The notes under the pieces are model-generated. The model was not told the DNA's origin, searched no databases, and saw only the letters and a program-made list of their open reading frames with translations. Both the position numbers and the translations under genes were made by a program. This document shows positions 11,714 to 19,984 of a DNA stretch of 64,000 nt, in pieces. Every line of letters begins with the position of its first letter. The stretch's first letter is position 1. Source of the stretch: Taenia hydatigena (Eukaryota; Platyhelminthes; Cestoda; Cyclophyllidea; Taeniidae); NCBI GenBank assembly GCA_036345935.2, contig JADWOT020000459.1, forward strand, positions 1 through 64,000. The letters run 5' to 3'.

Positions 11714-11787
11714 CTTACAGCTTAACATTGACCGTGTGAAATACATTTTCCAACACTGTAGAGGATGTAAAGTGTAACGTGTCTAAA

Positions 11788-12010
11788 ATGCTCATCAGTA
11801 CAGTTTTGCGCTATTCCACCATTGTGTTGATAACGGCTTCACCCGTCCAGACACACCCACACACTAACCCCTATTCGCATCGCACATTCACATCTCGGAC
11901 TTCAAAGAAATTCTTTGCAGTCCAACGGCTTGTAGAGCTTGTGTCATCGTACCCACTGTCAATAGAAATGTGTGGCAACACAAAGAACACGCTGAATCAC
12001 ACAGTCGGTG
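11788..12010 (+). CDS. Possible signal-peptide first exon, phase 1
   Basis: ATG 11788 starts MLISTVLRYSTIVLITASP, a short hydrophobic segment that could serve as a signal peptide. The frame stays open for 74 codons and meets a donor in phase 1 after HTVG (G|GTGAGG). The signal-peptide exon at 17063-17156 ends the same way, with HSVG then a phase-1 donor. The exon is longer than the 17.06-kb one, so its upstream part may not be translated as read here. Confidence 0.35.
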
Positions 12011-12217
12011 GTGAGGTAAGGCGTGTCGTGACGAGTAACCCTCGCATTGAGTGAGTGAGCTCGGGATATGTCCTAAAAGCATCAATGCAAAAGAACGACA
12101 AAGTCATGTTGGCCTTCTCGACAGATAGAGCCTTGTAAGGCATGTGCTTGACTGGCGTTGATGCCAGCATTGCTCATCGCAAGTCGACTAAGGGCAGCAA
12201 ATCACCCTCCTGACAAG

Positions 12218-12339
12218 TCACTTTGTTTGTGGTAAAGAAACGTGTTGTCTATAAAGACGAGGCTCATCGCATGGATACCTACAACACATACAAATTACCG
12301 GTGAGCCTTATAATTGATTTCATTTGGGCAAAAGTAGAG
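12218..12339 (+). CDS. FN3-like C-terminal half exon (phase 1 to 0)
   Basis: An AAG acceptor leads into a phase-1 frame of about 40 codons with TYKLP, then SLIIDFIWAKVE, and a phase-0 GTGAGA donor. The pattern Tyr-x-Leu-Pro followed by alternating hydrophobics matches FN3 strands E and F. Exons at 14256-14361 (ending VLVIEVK) and 15128-15250 (ending NYSLLCL) end at the same structural point in the same phase, which suggests they are paralogous. An earlier GTGAGC donor at 12301 is an alternative end, also phase 0. Confidence 0.45.
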
Positions 12340-12500
12340 GTGAGAGAATGGCGAATGAGGTGGTGGTATACGACTTGTGAAATGACAGCCTTCCTAGCAC
12401 TCACAGCGGGCACAATGCAGTGTTATGTTAAACAAGAATTTTGAAATGGCATGAAAAATTAAGATAATGCTGTGGAAATGAAGAGGGTTTCATTGCCTAG

Positions 12501-12521
12501 GAAGGTTGCTTGAACCGCTAG
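12501..12521 (+). CDS. Candidate 21-nt micro-exon, phase 1-1
   Basis: TTGCCTAG is followed by 21 nt and GTAAGG. In phase 1 it codes for GRLLEPLG. Its length is a multiple of three and its phase matches the micro-exons at 15699, 15872 and 16148. It lies downstream of the FN3-like exon at 12218-12339, as the others lie downstream of theirs. Short acceptor-donor pairs occur by chance, so this one is tentative. Confidence 0.33.
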   Translation, partial: EGCLNR

Positions 12522-13525
12522 GTAAGGTTTTGGGTGCAGTAGGCAACGCACATCCCGAGAATCCACTCATTACTCCCCACAAGATAATTAACTCAATGAA
12601 TCATTTATCTCCAATGGCAATTTTCTCGTTGTACACTATGCTTATCGTCGATGCAATCAGATGTCGTCTACGCATTTGCACAACACCCACTGAAGAGAGT
12701 GGGTGAATCACCTCGACTACGTGACTGGCGGGTTGCGATGAATGTTTAACTGAGCGTTGGGCCTTGCAGCTTTGGCTCAGAACTTGTGTAATTGTAACCC
12801 GTCTAGGCTATCTACCCGCGCAGTGGTTCAGAGGCCAGTTAAGTTCAATTAAATTTTTTTAAATGAATGAAGTCACCAACATGGATGCGCGGGACTGTGT
12901 GCCAGTATTATTTATGTTACTACACGATTTCTTAGAGAGTTGGTGCAATGACACAGGCTCTACTTCGTTCAACGCTGCCACTGCACCACAATGAACTTCC
13001 TTGAAGACCAAACTATTTTTGGATGTGCGTTTAAAATAAGAATAAGGCTAGGAAGCCATGGTGTCTAAGTAGACGGGATCGCTAGCAATAAAGCAATAAT
13101 AGAGAAGTCAAGTTGTAGTCATTTCGATGGCATAATCACATTTTCTAAAGCATTGGGAACCTGTTTCTTACATACAAAAAACCAGAAAGTGTAGTTTACA
13201 AATTGATCATTAGAAGGTGGCAGAAAGTGTTTTGTGTTTGTCAGTAAGGAAGAAGGAAGTCGACCCATTGACTACTTGCTGTCTTTACATGGGATTGAAT
13301 GGGCTGAGTTAATTCGAAGGAGGCAGTTAGTCCCTACGATATGAGAGTACTGCGTGACTTCACCATCACACATAGTCTCAACTCACGCGTTCTACTAAAT
13401 TATCTAGTTCAGTGGCAAAAAAATTTCCACCTCTGATATTTAGAATGCAGGAAAAAGGCGAACTCGATATAAAATTGGTCAAAGTTCGCCGGGAATGGCC
13501 AAAGTGTATCGAGGGACGTTTAATT
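12522..13525. other. Probably intronic or relic sequence
   Basis: No clean exon. A possible relic just beyond it, at 13443-13560 (+), reads YRGTFNSKA in one frame. This resembles IFHGTFPTR in the exon at 15360-15525, but it is interrupted by a stop, so it may be a dead paralogous exon. Confidence 0.3.
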
Positions 13526-13723
13526 CTAAGGCAGTCTCAAACACAAATCCTTTCCATTAGATATTTCACCCTTGCCAGTGAATTTCTCAGAGTCTGCCAA
13601 GTCACCACCAACTTGCAATGAGATGTTGCACGGTGCAGTGTTAGTCAAATCCACAGCTCTGACCTCTGGCTTACACAAAGCACCATCGCTGGTGCGACAA
13701 CTGAAGCGTGAGAAAGGCTCCAA
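13526..13723 (-). CDS. FN3-like N-terminal half on the - strand
   Basis: On the - strand a 66-codon frame contains CKPEVRAVDLTNTAPC then ISLQV. A Pro-led strand A and a strand B of alternating hydrophobics are what an FN3 N-terminal half would show, though the usual Trp is absent. A CTTTCTCACGCTTCAG acceptor-like tract precedes it. The frame ends in TAG. The orientation is opposite to the + strand cluster around it, so it is either a separate inverted exon or chance. Confidence 0.3.
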   Translation of the reverse strand: MEPFSRFSCRTSDGALCKPEVRAVDLTNTAPCNISLQVGGDLADSEKFTGKGEISNGKDLCLRLP

Positions 13724-13782
13724 TCAAGTAGGCGAAGTCAACGTAGGACTTATGTAAATGCACACGAGACATCGTTTGGAGC

Positions 13783-13801
13783 ATAGGGGGAAGGGGGGGG
13801 A
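13783..13801 (+). repeat. Short G-rich tract
   Basis: A run of G interrupted by two A. It is a simple-sequence tract with possible quadruplex potential and no gene context. Confidence 0.4.
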
Positions 13802-14255
13802 CAGATCATGTTAGGAGCGATTGTGATTCTCGTCTGTGTGGCGCATGGCATGGGTATGCATTCACAGCGTCACTTGCATTTCCTCGCCACTTACTGCTTT
13901 CATTTGCCCTTCATTTTATGGTTCTCATTTCTAGCTAAGGCATTGTTAATAAGGTTAGAGATGAGGAAGCACACTTTTTCATAAAGGCAACTAAGGTCCA
14001 ACGTTGTGGGGTTCTCGAGTTGTTGGAAAGCCGAGAGGACCATCAGACGTGATGACATATCGGTACCGTGGTGAATTGGTACGTGCTTAATGAGAGTTTC
14101 CGCATGAATTCTCTAACAAGGGGTTATGCGAGATAAGTTTTACAAAGAATGAATTGCATATTTGAAGTGCATCATACTAGCAGCCTCAAGTGCTTGCTAT
14201 GCATGTAAACAACCACAGCATGACCGTCTCCTACCCTTACAATAATTGTGTTTAG

Positions 14256-14361
14256 GTGGTGTATGTTTATAATCCATACCCAATGGGAGAAATGCCGATT
14301 AAAGACAACAAATGCATCTTCAGAGGTGAGGTTTGGGGCAGTCCTTGTCATCGAAGTAAAG
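14256..14361 (+). CDS. FN3-like C-terminal half exon
   Basis: TGTGTTTAG precedes an open stretch that ends at a GTACGT donor. Two frames are open. The one ending in phase 0 gives SSEVRFG then AVLVIEVK, whose pattern and phase match the ends of the exons at 12218 and 15128. The other gives CIFRGEVWGSPC. I prefer the first because the exon-end phase is conserved among the three. This would be the first of a run of exons on the + strand up to 16.6 kb. Confidence 0.45.
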
Positions 14362-14727
14362 GTACGTCAAACTTTGCTTATTTATGCAAACTTTGCGCAT
14401 TGCCTTTATCGTCCAAATATGAATATACATTTTAACATAATTTAAGGCGCGAACTGGTCATTTAACAAATAGCCTTTGCCTTGACAATGGCAGACAGGAT
14501 GCAAATTATTTAAGTAGAGCCTCTTTTACACACGGACGACAAAAAACCTAGTGAATAACCCATGTGCATTCAACACATCGTTGCATCCACCTTGACGAGG
14601 AGACACCCCGTTAAGCTGTCACATGAAACACACAAGTGACACGTAAAAGCGAAATGGAAGATTCTTTGCAGGTTTACAAATCGCAAGAGTTTGTAGACTT
14701 TATGCCTTAGTTATTGGTCGATTTTAG

Positions 14728-14836
14728 ACAATGTCACCATCACCGTGAAGGATGTGACGAAACAGACGAGGTTTGTTATCTTTGAGGATCCGACTTTTGA
14801 GAGTTCGTTTTCAGCAACATATTTTTGTGCCACATT
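14728..14836 (+). CDS. FN3-like exon, donor uncertain
   Basis: GATTTTAG opens a phase-1 frame beginning NVTITVKDVTKQTRF, with alternating Val/Thr/Ile typical of a beta strand. It continues to about residue 36 and then reaches TAA. A GTAACT at 14837 would end it in phase 2, which does not fit the next exon (phase 1), so the donor is unsure. The next candidate exon begins 100 nt downstream. Confidence 0.35.
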
Positions 14837-14936
14837 GTAACTTTTCACCACCTGCAAAAGGTACCCAAATGAAGGCTTTATGTTAGCCGAAAATAAGCAT
14901 TTCAAATTCTGTATTTCGGAGTTTGTGCACTGTTAG

Positions 14937-15040
14937 ACGAGGTCGATCTGAAGACGTCGTTTCCCTTCTCGCGATTTGTCAAGGGACAAGAGTACTCTAC
15001 CGTCGATTTTGCTGTTCAAGGGGCGAAGAGCAATGCAACG
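14937..15040 (+). CDS. FN3-like half exon, phase 1 to 0
   Basis: CACTGTTAG precedes 104 nt that are open in phase 1 as DEVDLKTSFPFSRF, then KGQEYSTVDFAVQGAK. The spacing of Gly, Tyr and alternating Val/Phe is that of FN3 strands E-F. The exon ends in phase 0 at GTAAAT and the next candidate exon at 15128 starts in phase 0, so they join cleanly across an 87-nt intron. Confidence 0.5.
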
Positions 15041-15127
15041 GTAAATCCACTCCTTCAATTATTTTTTTGCTTCATCAGGCCTAATTGTTTTGCACCATCT
15101 CAAAAGCTGCATTCATGCTGGCCGCAG

Positions 15128-15250
15128 GTTTCGTTGATCATGAATGAACGCGACAGCTGTATGTGGAGAGGCATTAAACTCATACAAAACACCACCACCG
15201 ATTGCAGTGAGTTTAAAGAAGGGAAGCTAAATTATTCATTGTTGTGTTTG
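15128..15250 (+). CDS. FN3-like exon, phase 0-0
   Basis: GGCCGCAG is followed by 123 nt (41 codons) and GTAAGA. It encodes a segment with CMWRGIKLIQ and a Cys further on, ending NYSLLCL. Both boundaries are strong motifs and in phase with the preceding exon at 14937-15040. The tail aligns with VLVIEVK (14.3 kb) and IWAKVE (12.3 kb). Two Asn-Thr-Thr type sequons suggest a secreted, glycosylated product if translated. Confidence 0.5.
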
Positions 15251-15359
15251 GTAAGAGAGCACTGTGGACCTATTTCAGCTAGCTCTCGCTCTCCAAGTAA
15301 TTACTACCCTTTCAAAGACCATGCTCATATTTACTAAAGCTTGGTGAGCATTTGCTAAG

Positions 15360-15525
15360 CCTGTGTTAACATTTGGTGCTGCAGTTGACATGGTGAAAAA
15401 TGCAACCACAAATCTGCGGATTTTCCATGGGACATTCCCTACCCGATCTGGGTTGGAGTACGAAAACTTTGTTTGGATTTCTCAAGCAACATATCTGACA
15501 GTGTCCGTGGACTATGCACAAAGTG
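15360..15525 (+). CDS. FN3-like exon, ends in phase 1
   Basis: The open stretch can start at 15360 (TTTGCTAAG, phase 0, which joins the previous exon in frame) or at 15385 (GGTGCTGCAG, the better acceptor but phase 1). It encodes RIFHGTFPTRSGLEY and then TYLTVSVDYAQS, ending at a perfect GTAAGT in phase 1. The last segment has the FN3 strand-F signature of Tyr-x-x-V-x-V. The next exon is the phase-1 micro-exon at 15699, so the reading frame carries through. Confidence 0.52.
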
Positions 15526-15698
15526 GTAAGTGTGGAGTAATCACGCACTCACAAGCATAAATTGTCTCCCAATTTTGACGCAAGCAGGTTAAAGACAAAA
15601 GCACTTGTAGAGCAGTGTGTGGATGCGAAAATCTGTGAGCAAAGAGGTCCTTAAATCGTTTGGGCGCTAAATGCTAAGCATTGTAAATTAAACTTTAG

Positions 15699-15728
15699 GA
15701 ACATCACCAGAAGTGGAGGAATGCAATC
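15699..15728 (+). CDS. 30-nt micro-exon, phase 1-1
   Basis: AAACTTTAG, 30 nt, then GTAAGT. In phase 1 it encodes GTSPEVEEC plus Asn. It continues the frame of the exon ending at 15525. A near copy with identical length and phase lies on the opposite strand at 9438-9467. This exon length and symmetric phase are hallmarks of flatworm micro-exon genes, where each unit can be skipped without changing frame. Confidence 0.6.
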
Positions 15729-15871
15729 GTAAGTTTGAGTGCTGCCAAATTTCCATCAAGGGTTAGCATTTAAAGAAGCTGTTGGTAGTTGCACGAAATA
15801 CATCTCATTTTGTTTCAAATTATTTAAACAAACCATCATGAGCACTAATTGTTGCCAGTTCCATCTTGCAG

Positions 15872-15889
15872 ATTACCAGGAGGCACCAA
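15872..15889 (+). CDS. 18-nt micro-exon, phase 1-1
   Basis: CCATCTTGCAG, 18 nt, then GTAAGT. In phase 1 it encodes YQEAP plus flanking residues. The acceptor has a fair pyrimidine tract and the donor is consensus. It continues the frame from 15728 across a 143-nt intron. Confidence 0.5.
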
Positions 15890-16147
15890 GTAAGTCGCTT
15901 TACTTGGCGAAATGTACAACTAAAATGTTGGGCAAATAACAGAGTCGGTTTCTGTTCCTTCGTTAACCTTCAGTCCGGTCAATCCTTATTTGTTCATTCT
16001 ACACTAAAGCACTTACATCTAGTGATTTAAACGACCGCGCAAGCTGTCGCAGAGCCACAAATTGGAGTGAGGCAAAAAAACTAAAGCGCATCTCCCTTAC
16101 CACTGCAGAGTTTGGTTTAAATGCAGTATCGTTCCGTATTTTGTTAG

Positions 16148-16165
16148 CAACCACAACATCCTTGG
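16148..16165 (+). CDS. 18-nt micro-exon, phase 1-1, Thr-rich
   Basis: TTTTGTTAG, 18 nt, then GTAAGT. In phase 1 it encodes TTTSL with a Gly at the junction. The coding bases resemble the start of the next exon at 16531, which also reads TTTS, so the two look like tandem duplicates. A Thr/Ser-rich stalk of this kind is a likely O-glycosylation region. Confidence 0.48.
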
Positions 16166-16530
16166 GTAAGTGCGCAGTTTGCTCAACGTTTTGACACTAT
16201 CAAAAGAATTGTAACCGTGTAGAAGCAGTAGGATGATGGCATAAGTGAATGTCCGGTCTATAAAAACCTTCTAAAAATCTGTGGAAATGCTGCTGTCTAC
16301 CGAGCCTCAAACCAATCGTAGCTTGGGCTAATTAAACATTACTGCGATGTCCTGTTTAAGAGCCTAGTTTACAAGGCATTTAAATGAGGTCTCTTCCACC
16401 ACTCACTAACAGTCATGACAGCATCGAATAAATCCGCTTTCGAGTTAGAGACTACACTCTCTTGTGTCAAATGTAGCATTGTCATATGTTGAAGCCCAAT
16501 GCATACAACAATTACCCTGCAGTTTGGAAG

Positions 16531-16567
16531 TGACCACAACTTCTACTTTAAGCCACGACGTCTTCAG
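16531..16567 (+). CDS. Short Thr-rich exon, 37 nt
   Basis: A GGAAG acceptor-like site, 37 nt, then a perfect GTAAGT. In phase 1 it reads TTTSTLSHDVF. The length is not a multiple of three, so it ends in phase 2, unlike its neighbours. Starting instead at 16523 (CCCTGCAG) gives 45 nt in phase 0. The following frame at 16625-16740 contains RMRVFLVSAAIIRKIW, a weak membrane-like segment that could end the protein. Confidence 0.35.
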
Positions 16568-17062
16568 GTAAGTGTACCTTTCAATTCATTTGCTTACACC
16601 AACTCACCATTTATTTATGTGTAGCAGAAGCAAGCACTACTGTGCCAAATCAGATGCTATCATAAATAGAATGCGCGTTTTTTTAGTTAGCGCTGCAATA
16701 ATCCGCAAAATTTGGTGCAGTAGTTGGTCGATAGGACGGCGCTTCATAGGCAAGTTGTTAACTTTTCCATGCCCTCTGCCACGTTACGAGAACCTGGCCT
16801 TTTGTCCCATTCCGATCACACAGTACCTAACCAGCCTATCCACACCGACGCTGGTTGGCTGAGGATTCTCACCATCTATGACCCGCCTAATTGCACTACA
16901 TAAATTTTTCAAATGCATGCACAAATTAAAAAAGCAGGCACCATCCTGTTAAATCTTATTATCGCATAAGTAAAATGATACGGCATACAAATTATTTCAA
17001 TTAGTAACAGTGTGGTTTGGCATGTTGGGCAAACGTATAGACTATAGCCAAGTGAAATCAAG

Positions 17063-17156
17063 ATGAGTTCATACAAGTTACAGGTGCCTACTGCCTTTGC
17101 CATCCTGTTGATTTCTTTGCATCACACAGGGCCTGTGCTAACCCACAGCGTCGGTG
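17063..17156 (+). CDS. Signal-peptide first exon of a new gene, phase 1
   Basis: ATG 17063 starts a 31-codon frame: a short polar lead, then AFAILLISLHHTG, a classical hydrophobic core, then VLTHSVG and a phase-1 GTAAGT donor. One-nucleotide-over phase at the end of a signal-peptide exon matches secreted FN3 antigen genes and the phase-1 exons around it. The exon probably begins the next gene in the + strand row. Its partner exons downstream are not identified with confidence. Confidence 0.6.
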
Positions 17157-18939
17157 GTAAGTCAACAATTGTCGCGTTCAATGGGCCGCACTTCATAAAC
17201 TCGCCCCACTTGTCGTGCTCCTCTTCATCTGCTTGGTTGTCTAGCATACGTTCCCTCCCCACCCCATTACCCCAAGTGCCGAAGTTAAATCACTTTGGTA
17301 TTTATCAAGCTGAAATCACGCTAAACGAGCATCCAAATTCTCTGACCAAACCTTCTTTTAGAACTCACTCCTCGCAAATTCTAAAGCATACGACCGCTGC
17401 TTATAACAGCTCATTTAGCCCATACTGTTAACATTATTGTGTTCGGATGCCCAATTTTGCATTTCAGCCATGTTCTTGGTGCTGTTAATGCAAATATTAT
17501 GGATGAAGGAGCGCGTCGACAGGGCATTACAGTAAACTTTGGCGGACCTTATGAAACCACGCCTTTCTGTTCTCTCCTTGCATACCTGTAACCCTTTCTC
17601 CAGTGATAAAGCTCCCATTCATTACTGTGGTTAATTGAACTTGCATTCATGTTTCATTATGTTGCCGAGTGAAATATAATCAAAGTCCAGCCTTACTTGG
17701 AATGTCTAGGGAACATTGTGACACAATTTAGCATGCGTAAAGGCGACTCCTATTTTGCTTAAGCAATTGGGTGACAAGAGCATAACCACCTTCTATCATT
17801 CGAAGGACATTACGCGTCGCGCCTCTCTCCCTCATCATCTTCACGCAAGTCGAATCCACTCTTAACCACACTGAGTGGAGTTAAATTTCGGTTAATTATC
17901 CTGGTTGAAAAATCTATTATCGGACAAAAAATCCTTCTAGTTTGAACAACTGGTTGATAGTTGTGCGAAAGGTAACCAACAACGACAATCAGTTGCTGTA
18001 GCAAAAGTAGTGGAGTATACTTAACAGCCTTGACGAAAGCTCAGACATCAAAACTTTGTAATCTTTTGTTTTACTAAAGCTCACTTGACAACTTGAAGAA
18101 CTCTTGCATTGCTGACTCTTTATTCTCGCCACGGTAATTATGTTTCACCGTTAAAANTACCTCGAATGGTAAGTGAGAAGTTACGAAAGATCTCAAACCG
18201 ACTGATTATTAGCTTTGTTTTGAACGTAGAGCTGGATGTATTCTGATGCAGAAGCAAGCTAAATGCCTCGTAGCTTTCTCTTTGACACTAATTCTTAAGG
18301 CGAATTTGCATTGCATTCCAAGGAGTAAATCAGTAAGAGCTCAGCAAATTTAATGTTTTCTCGAAATGCACTAAATGTGTACAGTGAACACGAATAGAAA
18401 GTGTTGTCTAAGTCTGTCACTGCTGGTCAGGTTCAGGACTCTTCTCACCTTACTTGGGGCGCGAGGAGTTGATAATTGAGCGTCTGGTGGATGTCACCAT
18501 CTCTCGAGTGAAATCGCAGTACGGATGTGGCCGTAAAGTCTCGTCAAGCGTTCCGTCCTTGCCGGTCATGTAGAGGTGCATCTGGCTGACTGCGGCATTT
18601 TACTTTGTTCGCCATCGTCTACTCCCTGCCGCCGTCTCTTCTCGCCTCCATTCCTGCTCCCATCTTCTATTGCAACACTGTACAATTTTACCTCCAAGCA
18701 TGAATGTGAAACTTTCTACGCAGTTGAAAATGTTTCCATAATTCACTCTGTTACAGGCAGGTAAGATTTTCCTTTTTTGATTAAAAGTTGCGATTTTATA
18801 AATCGGTGATTTTACGGATGCCTTTTATCTGGTCACTCAAGCGTACTTCCCTTTGGAACGCTAATTCTTCTTTTCTAATTTACATCCAAAAGCGAAAAGG
18901 AAAAAGTTGGGTAGGCATGATTTGCATGTCAGGGTTGTG
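17157..18939. other. Intron-like sequence with weak exon candidates
   Basis: This follows the signal-peptide exon. Weak + strand candidates are 18419-18569 (about 50 open codons with IIERLVDVTISRV) and a stretch ending in CAG|GTAAGA at 18761. A single ambiguous base (n) stands at 18157, so an assembly or base-call uncertainty affects this interval. Confidence 0.35.
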
Positions 18940-19228
18940 GATGCCATCTTTCTGGTCTCCGCTACTAACCTTCAAATTTGCCGTCTTCATCGCCTTAAAG
19001 TTCGTGGACATTTGGCTCACAATCACTTAGTTTTCTGTATGTAAGTTCTTTTTTTTACATTGCATAAGCACTTGCCAGTGGTTCTTCCTAATGTGGTGCT
19101 CTGTTCGTCTAGTTTACTGGGCTATTTCCACCAAAAGTCTTAAATTTGTGCTAAACGAGAGGGAGGAGTAGTACGAAGTGCCCAATTTCATCGGTGTGCT
19201 GCAACTCAGAAAGAGTGTGTTGTGGTGC

Positions 19229-19248
19229 GTGTGTGTGTGTGTGTGTGT
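19229..19248 (+). repeat. (GT)n microsatellite
   Basis: Ten GT units within segment A. The second copy of A lacks the long run, so it expanded after duplication or was lost there. Confidence 0.9.
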
Positions 19249-19264
19249 CTTCCCTGTTTATAAG

Positions 19265-19531
19265 GTATTAGAGGATAAATGTAAGGAGGTGAATAAGGAA
19301 GAGGAGGGGCATAGAAACAAACACGATGCTGCGATGACTCAATGCACTGAAGTAAGACAAGAATCGATTGGACAGGTATTTATCCCAATCAAGTTATGTG
19401 CACCACTAAAAATGAGAAAATTTTTGGCATTGTTTCCTTCGTTTTTGCTGGTGGACATGTTTTCAATCTTCCTGTTGATTTTCGTTATCATCGCATTTCT
19501 CTTTGGCGGTTACATTTGCGTCAATTATTAG
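19265..19531 (+). CDS. Terminal exon with membrane anchor, conserved in both copies
   Basis: The 88-codon frame starts after TATAAG and has a charged lead (DKCKEVNKEEEGH), a Thr/Gln/Cys segment and a basic KMRK. Then follows a strongly hydrophobic stretch with SFLLVDMFSIFLLIFVIIAF near the C terminus, and a stop. The frame at 52193-52558 on the - strand keeps the same order, the Cys residues and the hydrophobic segment, with many conservative changes. Retention of an open frame over such divergence argues for a real C-terminal exon. I infer a type I membrane or tail-anchored protein. Confidence 0.5.
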   Translation, partial: VLEDKCKEVNKEEEGHRNKHDAAMTQCTEVRQESIGQVFIPIKLCAPLKMRKFLALFPSFLLVDMFSIFLLIFVIIAFLFGGYICVNY

Positions 19532-19984
19532 AAATAAATTCGACGACTTACTGGTTGTGGTTTCCATCCTAGCATTCCTTTTGTTATTGGGAATTGGTAT
19601 GGAAGTCTGTGCTCCTAATAGATAATGTGTTAGGGATTTGATGTAAGGGGGCAGAACTTGATGAGAAAACCCTGCTGTGGAAGTGGACTGCGTACGCTCA
19701 CTACAAGGCGCATTTTCTTCTTTTTTTAAAAAAAGGTAAAGATGCAGGCAACCTCGTACTTTCTTTACCCATCCTGTTTGCAAACCTGCCTCAAGAAGCG
19801 TCACTTCTTCTCCTGCTTCAGACAAGCAATCTGTGATACCGCGACCACCTCATCCCATCAATCTACATTTACGTTGCAAGAGTGTCATCATCTCCTACTC
19901 TCTCTGCATGTCATTCCTACTATATGTGTTGAGGATTTGGCAAGTCCCCTTTTGCTGCTGTGTTTTCTGTGTCTGCTGAAATAG

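Larger units (their letters stand above)
18940..19960 (+). repeat. Duplicated segment A, copy 1
   Basis: The reverse complement of 51795-52770 aligns with this segment along its length, with scattered substitutions and small indels. It carries the short membrane-anchor exon at 19265-19531. Copy 2 is inverted relative to this one, while the neighbouring segments B, C and D are direct. Confidence 0.75.

Noticed and set aside
16020..16110. 14-nt micro-exon after TGTCGCAG near 16050
   Set aside because: Its length is not a multiple of three and would break the frame shared by the other micro-exons.
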